DNA of 64,000 nt from Fragilariopsis cylindrus CCMP1102. Taxonomy: Eukaryota; Bacillariophyta; Bacillariophyceae; Bacillariales; Bacillariaceae. The stretch spans positions 124,001-188,000 of the forward strand of contig FMBT01000300.1 of NCBI GenBank assembly GCA_900095095.1, read 5' to 3'. Numbering within the stretch: position 1 is the first letter of the stretch; the number at the start of each line of letters is the position of its first letter. Shown one piece after another: positions 1 through 12,383 of the stretch. Under the pieces are notes generated by a model. The model saw only the letters and a list, made by a program, of their open reading frames with translations. It ran no database searches and was not told the DNA's origin. A program made the position numbers and the translations under genes.

Positions 1-1242
1 CAAAATTTCAACATCATCAATTCGCGGTTTCATAACAGTTATCTTCGTGGATTTTCGTCATCTGACCAGAACGACGCCGACACCAGCACAATTACTAAGG
101 ATGAAAAACATCAGCCAACTACTATAACAAACTCAAAAAAAATAATTGACGATCTAACAGATGCAACAGCACGTGGAGTAGGACAAGTTATATTTTTAAA
201 TGATAAAAAATGTGGTATTATTATTGGGACAGCACTTGGTGTTGCAGATCCGTATCTATTTGGGCTTGCGATTCTTGGTACAGCTACTGCTACTATAACA
301 GCCCACGCTGCTGGTCTTGACAAAAATTCTATAAAGGATGGTCTTCTTGGATACAATGGTACGCGCTATACAAGATGCAGACTGCGTATCATATATATAT
401 ATATATATATAATTTTTGTTTTGTTCGGGCTCGATATTGACTTCTTATCATTGTGAGTGCTCCTTTATTATTTCTCCTTAGGTTGTCTCGTTGGATGCGC
501 AGCTGCTGTGTTTGGTGCTCCATCAATCATTGCTGCTACTACCGCAACTATTGTCGGAGCAGCAGCAACATCCTTTGTCGCATCATCATTAAAGGAGACC
601 ATGGGAAGTGTTCCACAGTGGACTATTGCTTTCAACATTGTCTCATTAACATCTCTCTTACGAACACGACCATTGTTGGTGGCACCATCACCACCACCAT
701 CACCACACATAGATGAGGGGATGATAGTAGTAGTGGAATCATCAACCAACGTTAGTGCTTCTAGTAGTAGTTTTATAACGGACATAATTGCATCTCCGCT
801 CACTGGAATATCACAAATATTTGTTGTTCAATCAGCACTTTCGGGTGCTATAATTGTGGGAGGAATTGGTTCGTATTCACCTCTACTTGCTGTTCATGCT
901 ATCGGTGGAAGTGCCATTGGTACATTAGTAGGTGCCATGAGTGGAGCACCGCTTGCAGACCTGACAATGGGATTGTATGGATTTAATAGTGCGTTGACAA
1001 GTATGGCGGTTGGAGTCTTCTTCGTTCATTCAACTCCTGCGATTTTACTGAGTGCAGGTGGAGCTGCTGCAACAGCGTCGTTGTTTGGTGCCATGAGCAC
1101 CGTTTTTGGTACATATGGTTCTCCCTGTTTGACATTGCCGTTTTGCTTTACTATGTCAAGTTGCTATCTATTACATCAGCAAGTTCCGGGATTATCACTT
1201 GCCAGCAATCCTCATAGTCCTGAGAAAAATAAAGTTGATTAA
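1..1242 (+). CDS. Urea transporter (UT/SLC14-like), 5' end outside the window
   Basis: Polytopic membrane protein expected to conduct urea across a membrane. Exon 1 is open from base 1 to 358 and exon 2 runs 482-1242. The intron 359-481 (GT...AG, with an AT microsatellite) splits the Gly codon of the family signature, giving LLGYNG joined to CLVG. Exon 1 carries the other family hallmark, RGVGQVIFLND. The second half repeats the fold with GLYGFNSALTSMAVG, matching the second urea-channel half of SLC14/bacterial UT proteins. Both halves are rich in small hydrophobic residues, as expected for a channel. The N-terminal part is lost at the window edge. Family identity is strong from these three motifs; substrate is taken from the family. 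The reading frame is intact after splicing. Confidence 0.87.
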
Positions 1243-1372
1243 GCTTAAACAATTAATTCACTGGAATACAAGATTTTCCCCTGTTAAAAATATAGCTAGC
1301 TTTTTATTATACAGTAAGTTTGCGTTATATCTATAGTTAGTTCGAACTGATCGAAATTACTATAGTCGACTT

Positions 1373-3250
1373 TTAATTCTTCTTCTTTCCAACAGTTGCA
1401 TTGTGCTTTGAAAATTCAGGCGCTGCCTCCAGTTTTCGTCTTGATAAGCGATGAAGAAAAGACTCCAGTGACAACTTTATCAAAAGGAGCAACAACCAAG
1501 TTGTAAAAATTCCTAGTACAATCTGCCAAGTTTGAGGTTGATTTTCGTACGTCGCGTACTTGTATGCTTCCTTCAGGTACTTTGTCATTACACATACAAG
1601 AGGTATCTGTGCCAATCCTAGGCGTTTAACAACTGCATGAGAGTGATCAAGATTGTCGCCTTCATGCCCAAAACCAGAGAGATCTCCTGCTAACAAAAGA
1701 CCGTACTCGCTATAGACACCACTAGCTATGAAGTTGAACTTGGTAATGAATGAATGCTTGAGCCAATCCGATAGCCACTCGGCACACCAAACGATCCCAC
1801 ACATTGATAGATATGAATATAACATTTTCTTATCAATCCCCTGTGACGCATTTAACATCAACACCAAGAGTAGGAACAAGGCCAGTTTGAATCGTTCACA
1901 TACGTCCGAAGCTGTAATTTTAAATAGACCAGCCTTGTTATACTTTTTGAAAACTGTGCTCTTGATTTCCGCAAAATTTCCACCGATCAACAAACTTAAT
2001 AATGCTTGATCACTGGAATTCATCGCTACGTTCAATGTTGCAACGTGGACAAATAATAGGAATGAATGTAATGCCGTATACGTTAATACGACCAGCGCTG
2101 ATACGACCAATCTGGAACTTCTAGGTCGTCGCGTGGTATTATAATACAGCGAATCGAGACAGTCTTGTCCAAGGGAACACATGAGTCTATCGAAGACTTC
2201 AACCATCGCAACCAGTAAATAAAGCTTGACCATACTTTGAACCCTAATCCAATGGTAAATTATGCTTATGTTAATGGGCATCAATACGTATTCGTGTATT
2301 ATGTATATAATACTCACTTGAATGAGTTGATAACTGTGTCTACGATGGAACTCAAATGGACTTTCCTCATTGTCTCCGAATTTAGAACGACTACTACGAA
2401 AAACACTCGTCACTGTCGTGAAAGCTAATCGTAACAAGAGTAAAAGACTCCACGCGAAACGAATAGGCAAGACCGTCAACGTGTATAGAAAAGAATCGAC
2501 AGAGATCCAAAATCCGAAAGTCAACAATGCTTCCACGGCGCTAGGAACCTTGACGAATTCTTTCATTTCGATATAATTTAATGTTAGGTTAGGTATTCAT
2601 GAGAGATAATGAGTGAGAAAGGTTAAAAAGTAAGACAGCAATCAATATGACATCAAAACGAATTATTCTTCTTACCTTCCATTTGCTTGTCCGTATCGTA
2701 ATTCGATTCTTGTACGCTATTGAGGTAATCCAACCATTTCGATTTTATATTACTTTTCTTCTTTTTGTGTTCTGGGGTATCGCCGTCGGCGTCTTTTGCT
2801 GTTGTTGTTGTTGTTCTATCATCATCGTGTTCGTTGTTGCTCTTGTTAATATGCGGCGATAAGAATGCTCTGAGTTTGGTAGAAATATTAGCCCTATTAC
2901 CGTTATTATTGGAAGAGTTTTCTCTGTCCTCCTTCAAAAGGGAAGCGTTGGGTGCGGCAATAACGGGGGATGATGGTAAAAGAGGAACCGGAGACGTTCT
3001 TTCACTTCCTGGTAGTGAGTCCAAAGATGGGATTCTTAACATGGCGTCTGCTAGTTTAGATGCGTCTCTAGTAATATTACCACTAGCGACACTATCGATG
3101 CTGTTGACACCACTCAGGTCTAAAGTATCATTGGTACCATGCAATATTTGGAAACTTAAGTTGTTCCGCATGTTACGATGACGGGATTTATTTTGACGAC
3201 GACGGTCTTCGTACGGTAGCGAGCAATCGCAGTTATTACGGTTGGATTTG

Positions 3251-3283
<33 letters not shown>

Positions 3284-4065
3284 ATACTCTGATAGTGAGT
3301 TGCAATCGGTGCCGGGGATTCTAAGACGGGAGCAGTCGACAATGGCATATTGGCATACGACGACAATGATCGGAATGGGGATGATGAAGGCGATACCGAC
3401 CTCACCGAATTGATCGGCGACGGTAGAGAATGGTTAATTTTCATAGAATTCTTTTCTGGTGATTGGTGCTGCTGCTGCTGCTGCTGCTGCTGACTATAGT
3501 TCGGAAGCATTCGTTGCGGTTGTGACAGAAGCAATGATAGAGTGGACAATTTTTCTTCTAAATCTCGTACTCGTTCCTCCAAAGCAGCGACACAACTTTT
3601 CTCGGATTTTTCTTGATCCGATGATAGTTCAGCCAGTTCTTCTCCTCCTCCTCCTCCTCCTCCGCATTTGTCAGTTTGAGTTTGCTGTCGCATAATGGAG
3701 CATAAAACGTGTGGATCTTGTTCTCTGCAAAGTTGGGGATGTTGCCGACGATCATTGTCGTTGTCATTATCATCGCCATCTTCCTCTTCGTCACGAAATG
3801 AAATGGGAGATGAAGATGACGAAGGAATGAAAGACGCATCAGCAGCAGTCGCCGCCGTTGAAATCATTGTGATACGATCGTCCACCTCTTCCTTATGTTG
3901 CTTCTGCCCTTCATCATCTAAGGTTGTAGGTGATAAGCTCGATTCTGAGTGCGAGTGCGAGTCTGACTCCGACGACTCCGGTGGAATAACTAAGTGGATT
4001 AAAGGCTGCGACAGATTGTGTAAACCATCCTTTGTATTGGAATGGTGTGGCAATACAGCTGCCAT
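1373..4065 (-). CDS. TAPT1 (DUF747) family transmembrane protein
   Basis: Two exons: 4065-2676 and 2559-1373, with an intron 2560-2675 (GTAAGA donor, AG acceptor at 2561-2560, phase 1). The product is about 858 aa. The C-terminal ~400 residues hold the TAPT1 core: a segment starting FVKVPSAVEALLTFGFW, several hydrophobic helices, and the family block IYHWIRVQSMVKLYLL followed by DRLMCSLGQDCLDSLYY. The first ~460 residues are low-complexity (long Gln, Asp, Ser and Gly runs, one possible coiled coil ERVRDLEEKLSTL) and have no counterpart in animal TAPT1. Human TAPT1 and yeast Emp65 act at the ER/ciliary base, so an ER membrane role is likely by family. The joined frame is continuous and ends in a Lys-rich tail. 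Confidence 0.85.
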
Positions 4066-4398
4066 ACTTAAGATGATTATACTAGGCCTAATCTACTGAC
4101 TCAGTGTTGTATATCTCTGTAATAATAGGTAAATAAATGATATTCAATGTAGTGCAGCACCCTATTGTAACAATATAACAGATTGCTTCGTTTTCGTTGA
4201 TGTTGTTGATAAAATAAATGATGTGATGTTTGTTCTTTGTCGTTGTTATTCTTCAATTTTCAATTTTTTGTGCGACGCGGCGAGGTTATTGCTATTTAGG
4301 TTAATTTTATTGGTTGACGTGTGTTATAAGTTTTTAGAAAATTGATACGACAATACTTTAAAAACCGTATCCCCCTCCAAACGTGGATACTCTGTTAA
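4066..4398. promoter_or_regulatory. Divergent intergenic region, TAPT1-like / amidotransferase
   Basis: 333 bp between two outward-facing start codons, so it should hold both promoters. It is AT-rich with several TATA-like stretches, but no element can be assigned with confidence. Confidence 0.35.
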
Positions 4399-5778
4399 AT
4401 GTTACAAAGATTTTTAGAGAAAATAATTCTTATTCAGGATCTCCATCATCATGCATCACGATGGACGGTCCAAGTAGAGAGAAGGATAAAAACATTGCAA
4501 ATATTGATCAAAATGAAGGTTGTAACCCTCCAGCGCACCGCCATCTCGACCAACGGTTATTGCAATCGGGATGATAATAATAAAGGCGATGGTGATGATG
4601 CCATTATTTTTGAGGAAGAAGATGAACTTCGATTGATATTTTTGGGATGTGAAGTTTCACCACCATACGGGCCATGTGAACACACTGCAGAATTGTTTTT
4701 GGATCTAATCGCAGCTGCGGCTTCCAATTGTCTACGACCAAACCACCAACGCAGAATTGTTCTCGATGTGTTTAACGTGTCGCCGTCACAGCCCAACCTC
4801 GATGACGACGACGACGATGAACATATTCTGGAGATAAAATTTCCTACCGAGAAGGATCTAAATAGTGCTGATGGTGTTATACTACCCGGATCGTTCTCTT
4901 CTGCCAACGATGAGAAGAAACCATGGATTGTTATGTTGAAGGACTGGATTCAAACCGTCCTCGTTGCTCGTGAAATACCTACTTTCGGTGTTTGTTTCGG
5001 ACATCAATTGTACGCACATTCCTTCAACAACAAACAATTCGGTGGTGGTCATGGTGGTTCCGCCGTGACATGTCCTGCAGGTCCACAAGCTGGACGTAGG
5101 ACTACTCAATTGACAATAGTTGGACGAGCGTTTTGGACAGCTAGTAGAAAAATGAAAATAAATCATCACGGGAATATTACGCGAGAACGAAATATCTTCA
5201 ATAATAAAAACAATAGCAGTAGTATCGATAATAATGATGTACCCGAATTGTTCCAAAAACCAACCATCACTACCCTTGATTTATTCTATACACATGGCGA
5301 CATGGTAGAATCTCTTCCATCTCGAGGAGTGAACCTGGGAGGAAACGACAAAGTTCCTATACATGCAGCAGTCTACTTTTCTACTCCTTTAGCCGATACC
5401 GAAGATATTCTGGATGTGATGTTAGCTCGCGACAAAGATGAGGATGACACACAAACTAATGGTATTAATTCTTCCAATCCAAGAGTAATAGCTGTTACTT
5501 TTCAAGCTCATCCAGAATTTGCATCGTTATTATCATCATCATCACCAAAAAAGGGAGAAAAGGAAATGATAATTTTCTCATCTAAAGGGAATATAACATA
5601 TCGTAATATACTTCAACTGATGAAAGATAATGGGGATATAAGTCAACAGGATTATCAAAATGCCGAAAAAGATTCCATTATTGACTATGATCGAATACGA
5701 GAACAAAGCGTAGGAACTATGATTTCGGCTGGTCGACTTTTAAATTGGTTTTCTTCATCTTCAACAACAGCATTGTAA
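4399..5778 (+). CDS. Class I glutamine amidotransferase-like protein
   Basis: Single-exon gene of 459 aa. The class I GATase fold is visible: an N-terminal strand LIFLGCEVSPPYGP, an oxyanion-region motif GVILPGSFSSAND, the nucleophile elbow FGVCFGHQ (catalytic Cys), and the late His-x-Glu pair in QAHPEFAS. These support glutamine or gamma-glutamyl hydrolysis. It stands alone, without a synthetase domain, so it resembles the free-standing GMP-synthase-like amidotransferases of plants and fungi (gamma-glutamyl peptidase type) more than a biosynthetic subunit. The start is the first Met in frame; the first ~70 residues are not part of the fold and a later Met is possible. Substrate is not inferable from the sequence. 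Confidence 0.8.
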   Translation: MLQRFLEKIILIQDLHHHASRWTVQVERRIKTLQILIKMKVVTLQRTAISTNGYCNRDDNNKGDGDDAIIFEEEDELRLIFLGCEVSPPYGPCEHTAELFLDLIAAAASNCLRPNHQRRIVLDVFNVSPSQPNLDDDDDDEHILEIKFPTEKDLNSADGVILPGSFSSANDEKKPWIVMLKDWIQTVLVAREIPTFGVCFGHQLYAHSFNNKQFGGGHGGSAVTCPAGPQAGRRTTQLTIVGRAFWTASRKMKINHHGNITRERNIFNNKNNSSSIDNNDVPELFQKPTITTLDLFYTHGDMVESLPSRGVNLGGNDKVPIHAAVYFSTPLADTEDILDVMLARDKDEDDTQTNGINSSNPRVIAVTFQAHPEFASLLSSSSPKKGEKEMIIFSSKGNITYRNILQLMKDNGDISQQDYQNAEKDSIIDYDRIREQSVGTMISAGRLLNWFSSSSTTAL

Positions 5779-6014
5779 TAGAATCGAATCGATACACGTA
5801 AGTATATTATTTTTCACACAAAGATTTCAAGACTTCTATATATTATATATTTGCTTAAACTAAAAAATTAATCGATACTTCGTGTTATATTCATTATATC
5901 TTCTACATAATAATGGGGAGATCCCCATCTTCAATGATTTTATTGCTGCTGTGTGTTTGTGCACTGTGTTTGTGTGTGTGTGTGTGTGTGTGAAGGACTA
6001 CAACTTTTGGTGCA

Positions 6015-6070
<56 letters not shown>

Positions 6071-6861
6071 TGCTTTTGGTAAAATCATCATCAGTACAAA
6101 TGATCTTGTGGTAATATGAATATCCATACTATTATTATTATTATTATTATTGTGATATTTCTAATGTTAGTGGAGGATGATTTGGTGGATATTTTGGTAC
6201 TGATGAAGCACTAGCAGCTCAGATATTACTATTACAACAACAGTTGGACCGTGAGCGTATGTAATACTTCCCTCATGATATTTTTGTTAATTATTAGTAG
6301 TCAAAGTAGCTGCATGAAGAAGGTTGACATTCTGCCAAGCTCTCTACATTTGTATGTCCTCTTTGCTGCACACTACTACTCCAACAAACCTTCTTTATAA
6401 AGCATAATAATAAGAATGTATGATATGGTGATGTGTTTTTGCTTGGTTGTTCACCAATTTTATGTGCAAGTTGATACAGTAGATCAGTGTTCAGAGACAA
6501 TGCCCAAGATCAATTTGTAGGAATCTTCTCAATAATCTTATCATACATATGTAAGTGTTGAAGAACCATTATTTGCATTTACATTCATACGTTGTTAGAC
6601 TCGTGAGTTCTGGAGGTTCTTTGTACCTGTAAACCATCAACTTGACCTAAAACACAAACACAGCACATAAGAGAAATAATATCCCATTGCAATACATGGT
6701 ATATCTAACTAAAAAGGAATGGATACGTCTACCAAAAAAATGGTCACCACATACCGTAAATACCAATCTCCAATAACAGCAATGAGAATATGAAATGTCA
6801 CCTTTTTTTCGAGTGAAACTGTATACAATTATATATGAACAAATAAATCTATAATTTTTTT
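5779..6861. other. Intergenic, microsatellite-rich
   Basis: About 1.1 kb with no supported gene. It holds the TG/AT/GA microsatellites and a TTA repeat (6127-6150). On the + strand near 6185-6265 a short coding-like stretch (GTDEALAAQILLLQQQLDR, then a stop) has no usable upstream frame and may be a gene remnant. Confidence 0.6.
5968..6070. repeat. Compound microsatellite (TG)n-(AT)n-(GA)n
   Basis: TG repeat at about 5968-5992, AT repeat at about 6020-6045 running directly into a GA repeat to about 6070. Seen directly in the sequence. Confidence 0.95.
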
Positions 6862-7473
6862 TTAACGTTTACCACCCTTCACAGCAGCTGCTGGGGTCTT
6901 CGTTCCACCAGCTAAAAATGCTGCACCGAAACCAGTGGCTGCAACAAATGCCACCGTTTGTTTCTTTTGCTTTCCTGTCATTGATTTTGCACTTTCAATA
7001 AGTGATTGTGATTTACTAATAACGCAATCAGTTACTCCAGAAATTTTTGATGTGAGTGACGCTAATGCTCCATCCGTTTTCTTTGCAGCTTCTTCTGCTG
7101 CTGCTGCTACAGCTGCTGCCTCCTCTTCTGCTTTCTTTTTAGCAGCATCGGCTGTTGCCTTTGCTCTAGACGCAGCTGCCTCGGTCTGTCTCCTTACCTC
7201 TGCTTGAGCGGCAGCAGCAGCAGCTCCCGCCTTGGCTTGAGCTTCTGCTGCTGCCGATCTGGCCGCATCAGCTGCTGCTGCCTCGGCTTCTGCTGCTTGA
7301 TCCATATCTACAACATCATCTTCCTCGATCTCATCAGCGCGGACTGTAATAGTAGTCGATGATGCCAAGATAAGCATCACTACAAGCAAACATAAGCCGA
7401 TGCACCTCTTCATTGTTCTTCCCATTTTCATCGTCATTTTTCTTTTGTCTATTTCTTGTCTGTGTATATGCAA
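6862..7473 (-). CDS. Secreted or ER-resident Ala-rich coiled-coil protein
   Basis: 203 aa, single exon. The N-terminus has a basic stretch then a hydrophobic core (CIGLCLLVVMLILASS) ending near TVRA before an acidic segment, a clear signal peptide. The second Met (residue 13) or a later one would give a more typical signal length. The middle ~90 residues are almost only Ala, Glu, Lys, Arg and Gln, with AAEAEAAAADAARSAA-type periodicity that predicts one long helix or coiled coil. A short hydrophobic segment near the C-terminus (TVAFVAATGFGAAFLAGG) may be a membrane anchor, followed by a basic KGGKR tail. I recognise no family; structural role unknown. Confidence 0.6.
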   Translation of the reverse strand: MHIHRQEIDKRKMTMKMGRTMKRCIGLCLLVVMLILASSTTITVRADEIEEDDVVDMDQAAEAEAAAADAARSAAAEAQAKAGAAAAAAQAEVRRQTEAAASRAKATADAAKKKAEEEAAAVAAAAEEAAKKTDGALASLTSKISGVTDCVISKSQSLIESAKSMTGKQKKQTVAFVAATGFGAAFLAGGTKTPAAAVKGGKR

Positions 7474-8924
7474 CTTATTGTGATTGGATCTCTATTGTTA
7501 CTAACTACGTTTTGAGTTGAGATTCGCTATCCGTAACCGCTTCTGCCTGCTAAGTAAATATTCAAATGTCGTGACTGATTACGCCGTTATGTTTGTGAAA
7601 TTTTCCTCTCCGATAGGTGCTGCGTCCGAAACCTTTCCTCGTGGAACTTTACCGCGCAAAAGGGATAAATCGGCATTTTTTAAATTTTATCGAGAGGTAT
7701 CCTTTGCTACGATTGGTTCAACTTTAAAAAAGGCTGCCAGCAGATGTCGTGTTTTGCGTCATCGTGCGTTTTGATTAGGTCATCTACTGTACAGTTCATA
7801 GTGATTTGTAATACAATTTCTACAATTATGTAGATGAATGTGACCCAAACATGCCAAAATAATAACCTCTGCTTTTCTCATGAGAAACTACAGCAAATGG
7901 TTCAAGGGATTCAATTGTAGTTGAGTTGGAGAGTGTTTCACTCTGAATTGAATTGAATTGAATTGAATTGAATTGAATCAAATCAAATCAATCGAAATTT
8001 TGAAAGAGTAGAGAGATGCATGTGACATGTGGAGATAAGAATATATGGGGTGTATACAATATGTGCCTATAAAAGTGGCACTTGGTTTTCCATAGGTTAT
8101 CTCGTACTAACAGGCAATTCAATGATCTATCAATGCTCTGCTGTCAATATTAACACTAAGAAACATGTCAAATTGTATGTCCTAACACTTTGAACATACT
8201 GGTGAAAATTGTATGACAAAGGGACAAGCCTTGTTTGGTGAGGTATCTTTTCAGCTAGCTTCAATCTAGACTATGCCAGGTAGTATATTGTTGGGAGAAT
8301 TCTTTTTGAGAAGAATTAGTTCCTTTTGAATTTTACCCTCATCATACAGTACTGTTGTATTTTTGGATATCTATAAACCTAAGTAAATAAAACTAAAAAC
8401 AAAAGAAACATACAATATTATAGAAGTTGGAAAAGATGCAATGCTTACACACTGGAAGGAACACTTTGTGTACAAGGTAAATATTAACAATAACCTGTGG
8501 ACAAAATGAAAAGTAATAGCTTTTTCTCTTTTGAATTTCAATTTATTGAACATAGCCCTTGATAGTCTGGATTTTTTAATATACACCGTAGGACTACTCT
8601 TTTGATTACAAACTCAAACAGCCTTGCAGTTGGCTGGAGAACAGAGTAAAATACGATTTCATTTTAAACTACCTTAAAAATGGAAGTTAAAACCACAGAA
8701 AAAAACGGGAAAAAGTACTAGCAACTAATAGAATAAAATTATTTATTTTCAATATTTGAATACAGTAGGATCTAAATTTAAAAATATAAGGTAAATCAGA
8801 AATCGAAACTTATTTCTTTCGAATGATTCTATAGTAGCAGTAATGATTATGCTGTTAAGAGTTCATCGTAATTTAAGATTGCAGTTATTTTGATGCATGC
8901 TTCTTATTTCGTCTCTTTCGATCT
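7474..8924. other. Intergenic region without recognised genes
   Basis: About 1.45 kb, AT-rich. Short ORFs on both strands have no recognisable domain. It contains one pentanucleotide repeat (7944-7977). Confidence 0.55.
7944..7977. repeat. (GAATT)n pentanucleotide repeat
   Basis: About seven tandem copies of GAATT, visible directly, followed by degenerate AATCA units. Confidence 0.9.
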
Positions 8925-11752
8925 TTAGGCCCAGATGGGGGCGTCTTGGTGCATTCTAATCGAATCGGGCACCTTCAAACTCGCTCCATCCAGCCAAGGA
9001 TAAGCTACACTCCTCTCTTTCTCAAATGCTGTGATTTGATCTACCTTCTCTAGCGTTAAGCCAATTTTGTCAAGTCCATTCAGGAGGCACATTTTTCGGA
9101 ATGGGTCGATGTCAAAACTAAATGATTCGCCATTGGAACGTGTTACTTTTTGATTGTTAAGATCTACGCTTAATTCGTTGTTTGGATCCGCAGCGTCGTC
9201 AAGAAGAACTTCAATCTCTTCACGTGTCAAAATCAAAGGAAGCATTCCATTGTTGAAGCAGTTATTATAGAAGATGTCTGCAAATGACGTTGAAATCAAG
9301 CATTTAATTCCCATATCGTTGATCGACCATGGGGCGTGTTCACGTGACGACCCACATCCGAAGTTATCTCCTGCAATTAAAATTGACGTACCGCTGTATT
9401 CTGGTTTATTGAGGATGAAATCATCGTTCATCACAGCAACATCCTCACCCATCGTAGCAACCTCGTCAGCATTATGGTATCGAAGTTCGGCAAAAGCAGC
9501 AAAGCCAAGTCCCGCTCTCTTGATGGTCTTCAGGAATTCTTTTGGAATAATCATATCCGTGTCAATGTTTTGGATATCTAGAGGAGCAGACTAGGGACGG
9601 ACGGGTGGAGAGAAAAAAGAGAGAAAATACTGTAAGAACACTAAGCATTATTTCGAGCTAAGCTCCGCAATTATTGTGCTCGATTCTAATGTTAAATAAC
9701 TTACCTTGCCCTTTAGTACAGTGAACTTTGGTAATCCAGCAGCAGCTTCGCTATCGCCCGTCTTCTGTGCCATGTAAGGGGCCGGAGGATTAATCACGGC
9801 GCCAGGGGACACATAGTTTTCGGTTGTAAAGACACGAGATCCACGATTATTTTTGTCGATATTACGAGGGTCAGATTCTTTATCTCCAAGATAAGGGAAC
9901 TTACGAACATCGGCAAGAGAACCCGCAATAGCAGATGCTGCCGCCATTGAGGGAGAAAGAAGATGCGTACGGCCACCACCCCCCTGTCGACCCTCAAAGT
10001 TACGATTGGAAGTCGAGGCACACCGTTCTTGGGGTTTGAGCTTATCATCATTCATCGCTAGACACATCGAACATCCGGGCTCTCGAAAGTCGAAACCAGC
10101 TTCGATCAAGATCTTATCCAGACCTTCATCTTCGGCTTGTCTCTTCACTAGACCCGATCCAGGTACTACAAAAGCATGAACATGATCCGCAACTTTACGA
10201 CCCATCGCAACAGCAGCAACTTCACGAAGATCCTCGATTCTACCATTAGTACATGACCCAATAAATGCTTTGTCGATCTTTACACCTTCGAGTGGTTGGT
10301 TGCCCTCAAGACCGATGTAATTTAGGGAACGCTCCATCGCAGCTTTACGGGTAGCATCTGGTGCTTCGTTAGGGTCCGGAACGTTACCTGTAATCGGTAC
10401 AACATCTTGTGGTGAGGTTCCCCAAGTTACGGTAGGAGCAATATCTGTCGCATCGATCTCTACGACCTTGTCATACACAGCATCGTCGTCCGAGCAAATA
10501 CTACAGCAGCAACAACAACAACAACAGCAACAACAACAAGGAAGAAAGGACAATTGATCAGTAAAAATGAGCGAACACGAGAATACACTACAAATTATTT
10601 ATCTTTGGAAAGAACAATTCTTACCTTTTCCAGTAAGCACACGCATTATCCCAATCTTCGTCAGATGGAGACATTGGACGTCCCTTCAAATATTCGAATG
10701 TGACCTCATCAGGGGCGATAAGACCAGCTCTTGCACCGGCCTCAATAGCCATATTTGAAACACTCATTCGTGCCTCCATGGACAAAGATCGGACGGCACT
10801 TCCAGCAAATTCAATGACACAACCAGTACCACCAGCAGTACCGATGATACCACAAATATGAAGGATAATATCTTTGGATGTAACAGCCTCGTTCAGATCA
10901 CCATCAATCTTGATGAGGAAGTTTTTACCTTTGACCTGAGGTAGTGTAGATGTAGCAAGAACGTGTTCAACTTCACTAGTTCCGATTCCAAATGCGAGAG
11001 AACCAAATGCTCCGTGTGTTGCGGTGTGACTGGGGAGATAAATAAATAAATAAATAATACGACGAGAAAAATAATTAAAAATAATTATACATAGTATAGA
11101 GTTGTGAGTCAAACCCATTCTTCTCCTTCTTTCTTTTAGACATATTTATCCCATCCCAGCCCATCGAATATTGTAATAAACTTCGTATCCTTATTACATT
11201 ATTTTTCATCCCATCTAATAATATATACTTAATTTATATCACTCACCTATCTCCACAAACGCAAGTAGTTCCCGGTAGAGTAAATCCCTGTTCTGGACCG
11301 ATGATGTGAACAATTCCCTGCCTCTCATCTTCCATACCAAAGTACTTAAGACCAAAATCTTCAACATTCTTTTCTAATTGTAAGACCTGTGTTTTTGAAT
11401 TAATTTCGCTGATGAAACTTTCAACGTCGACGAGTTGCGTTCGATCTTCTGTGGGGACGTTGTGATCGACCGTCAGGAGTGTACAATCAGGACGACGTAC
11501 TCCTCGATTCGCTAATCGTAGACCCTCAAAAGCTTGAGGTGATGTAACTTCGTGAACTAAATGCCGATCAATGTACAATAGAGTAGAACCATCGGACTCG
11601 GTTACGGTATGATCTTCAAAGATCTTGTCGTACAAGGTTTTCCCGGCATCTAATTTTGTGGACTGCTGGTTGACAACCCAATTTGGTGCAGTGAATCCGC
11701 TCACCACCGGTAGGATGAACAATGCTGCTAATGCAGATGATTGGAATATCAT
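8925..11752 (-). CDS. leuCD: Fused 3-isopropylmalate dehydratase (LeuC-LeuD), plastid-targeted
   Basis: Isopropylmalate isomerase of leucine biosynthesis, large and small subunits in one 790-aa chain. Exons: 11752-11247, 11029-10625, 10500-9705, 9590-8925; introns of 217, 124 and 114 bp, all GT-AG and phase-consistent. The presequence is hydrophobic and reaches VVSGFTAPN, the diatom plastid-import type (Phe after the signal cleavage site). The large-subunit part shows [18 protein letters not shown] (first [4Fe-4S] Cys, split by intron 1), [13 protein letters not shown] (second Cys) and [10 protein letters not shown] (third Cys). The small-subunit part begins [15 protein letters not shown] and contains [15 protein letters not shown]. 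The domain order large-linker-small is like fungal Leu1 (about 779 aa), not the two separate subunits of bacteria and land plants. Confidence 0.94.
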
Positions 11753-12383
11753 CTTTGTTGTATTTTTTATTTATTTTCAAATGCAATTTGTATGTTTTGT
11801 TTACAATTAAATGTATTTAAAAATGTATTTAAAATCGTAGGAACAAATAACAAATGATGATGACAAAAGGTTCAACTTCGTACTACAGTCTGTAGTACAG
11901 TCCTAGTAGCGACACTATTATTTGCAGTGTAGCGCGTGGTAGGCAGGAGGCAGCAGGTGCTGAGCGATGTTTGGACGTTCTTCTTCGTAAGAATGGAAGG
12001 GTGGTTCCAAAGGAAGTCGACAGTTTGATATATTCGTTGGCTACGAGCAAAGAGTAAAAATTTCAATCGTACTTGCAGCATAAAAATAAATGTGTCAAGC
12101 CCTCTGGTTTTTGTCCTTCCGCATGTACGTCAAAGTTACTATCGTACAGTACTACTGGTTGGTAGTATTAGTTTACATTTAAATATATACAGTAGTATGA
12201 TAAAATTAATAGACATTGTACTTCTTATAAAATTATTGCGTGATTTTATAGAGCTACTAGTATAGACGAAGAGCAAAATCACAAGCCCTACCAATTTTGA
12301 ATCTGTATTAGTTGATTATTGTAGAAATCTTGATCACCTTAGTAAAACTCTGAATCTCATTAAAATCATCTATTTACTTTACT
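11753..12383. other. Intergenic, upstream of leuCD and 3' of the GT92-like gene
   Basis: 631 bp. It should hold the leuCD promoter (T-rich just upstream of 11752) and the terminator of the gene read towards it. No motif can be assigned and no coding potential is seen. Confidence 0.4.

Noticed and set aside
6180-6270. Short coding-like stretch reading GTDEALAAQILLLQQQLDR then a stop
   Set aside because: No in-frame start (a TGA lies just upstream) and no matching exon found upstream; treated as possible debris.
7517-7774. 85-aa plus-strand ORF
   Set aside because: Isolated, no domain or signal peptide, and no further exon.
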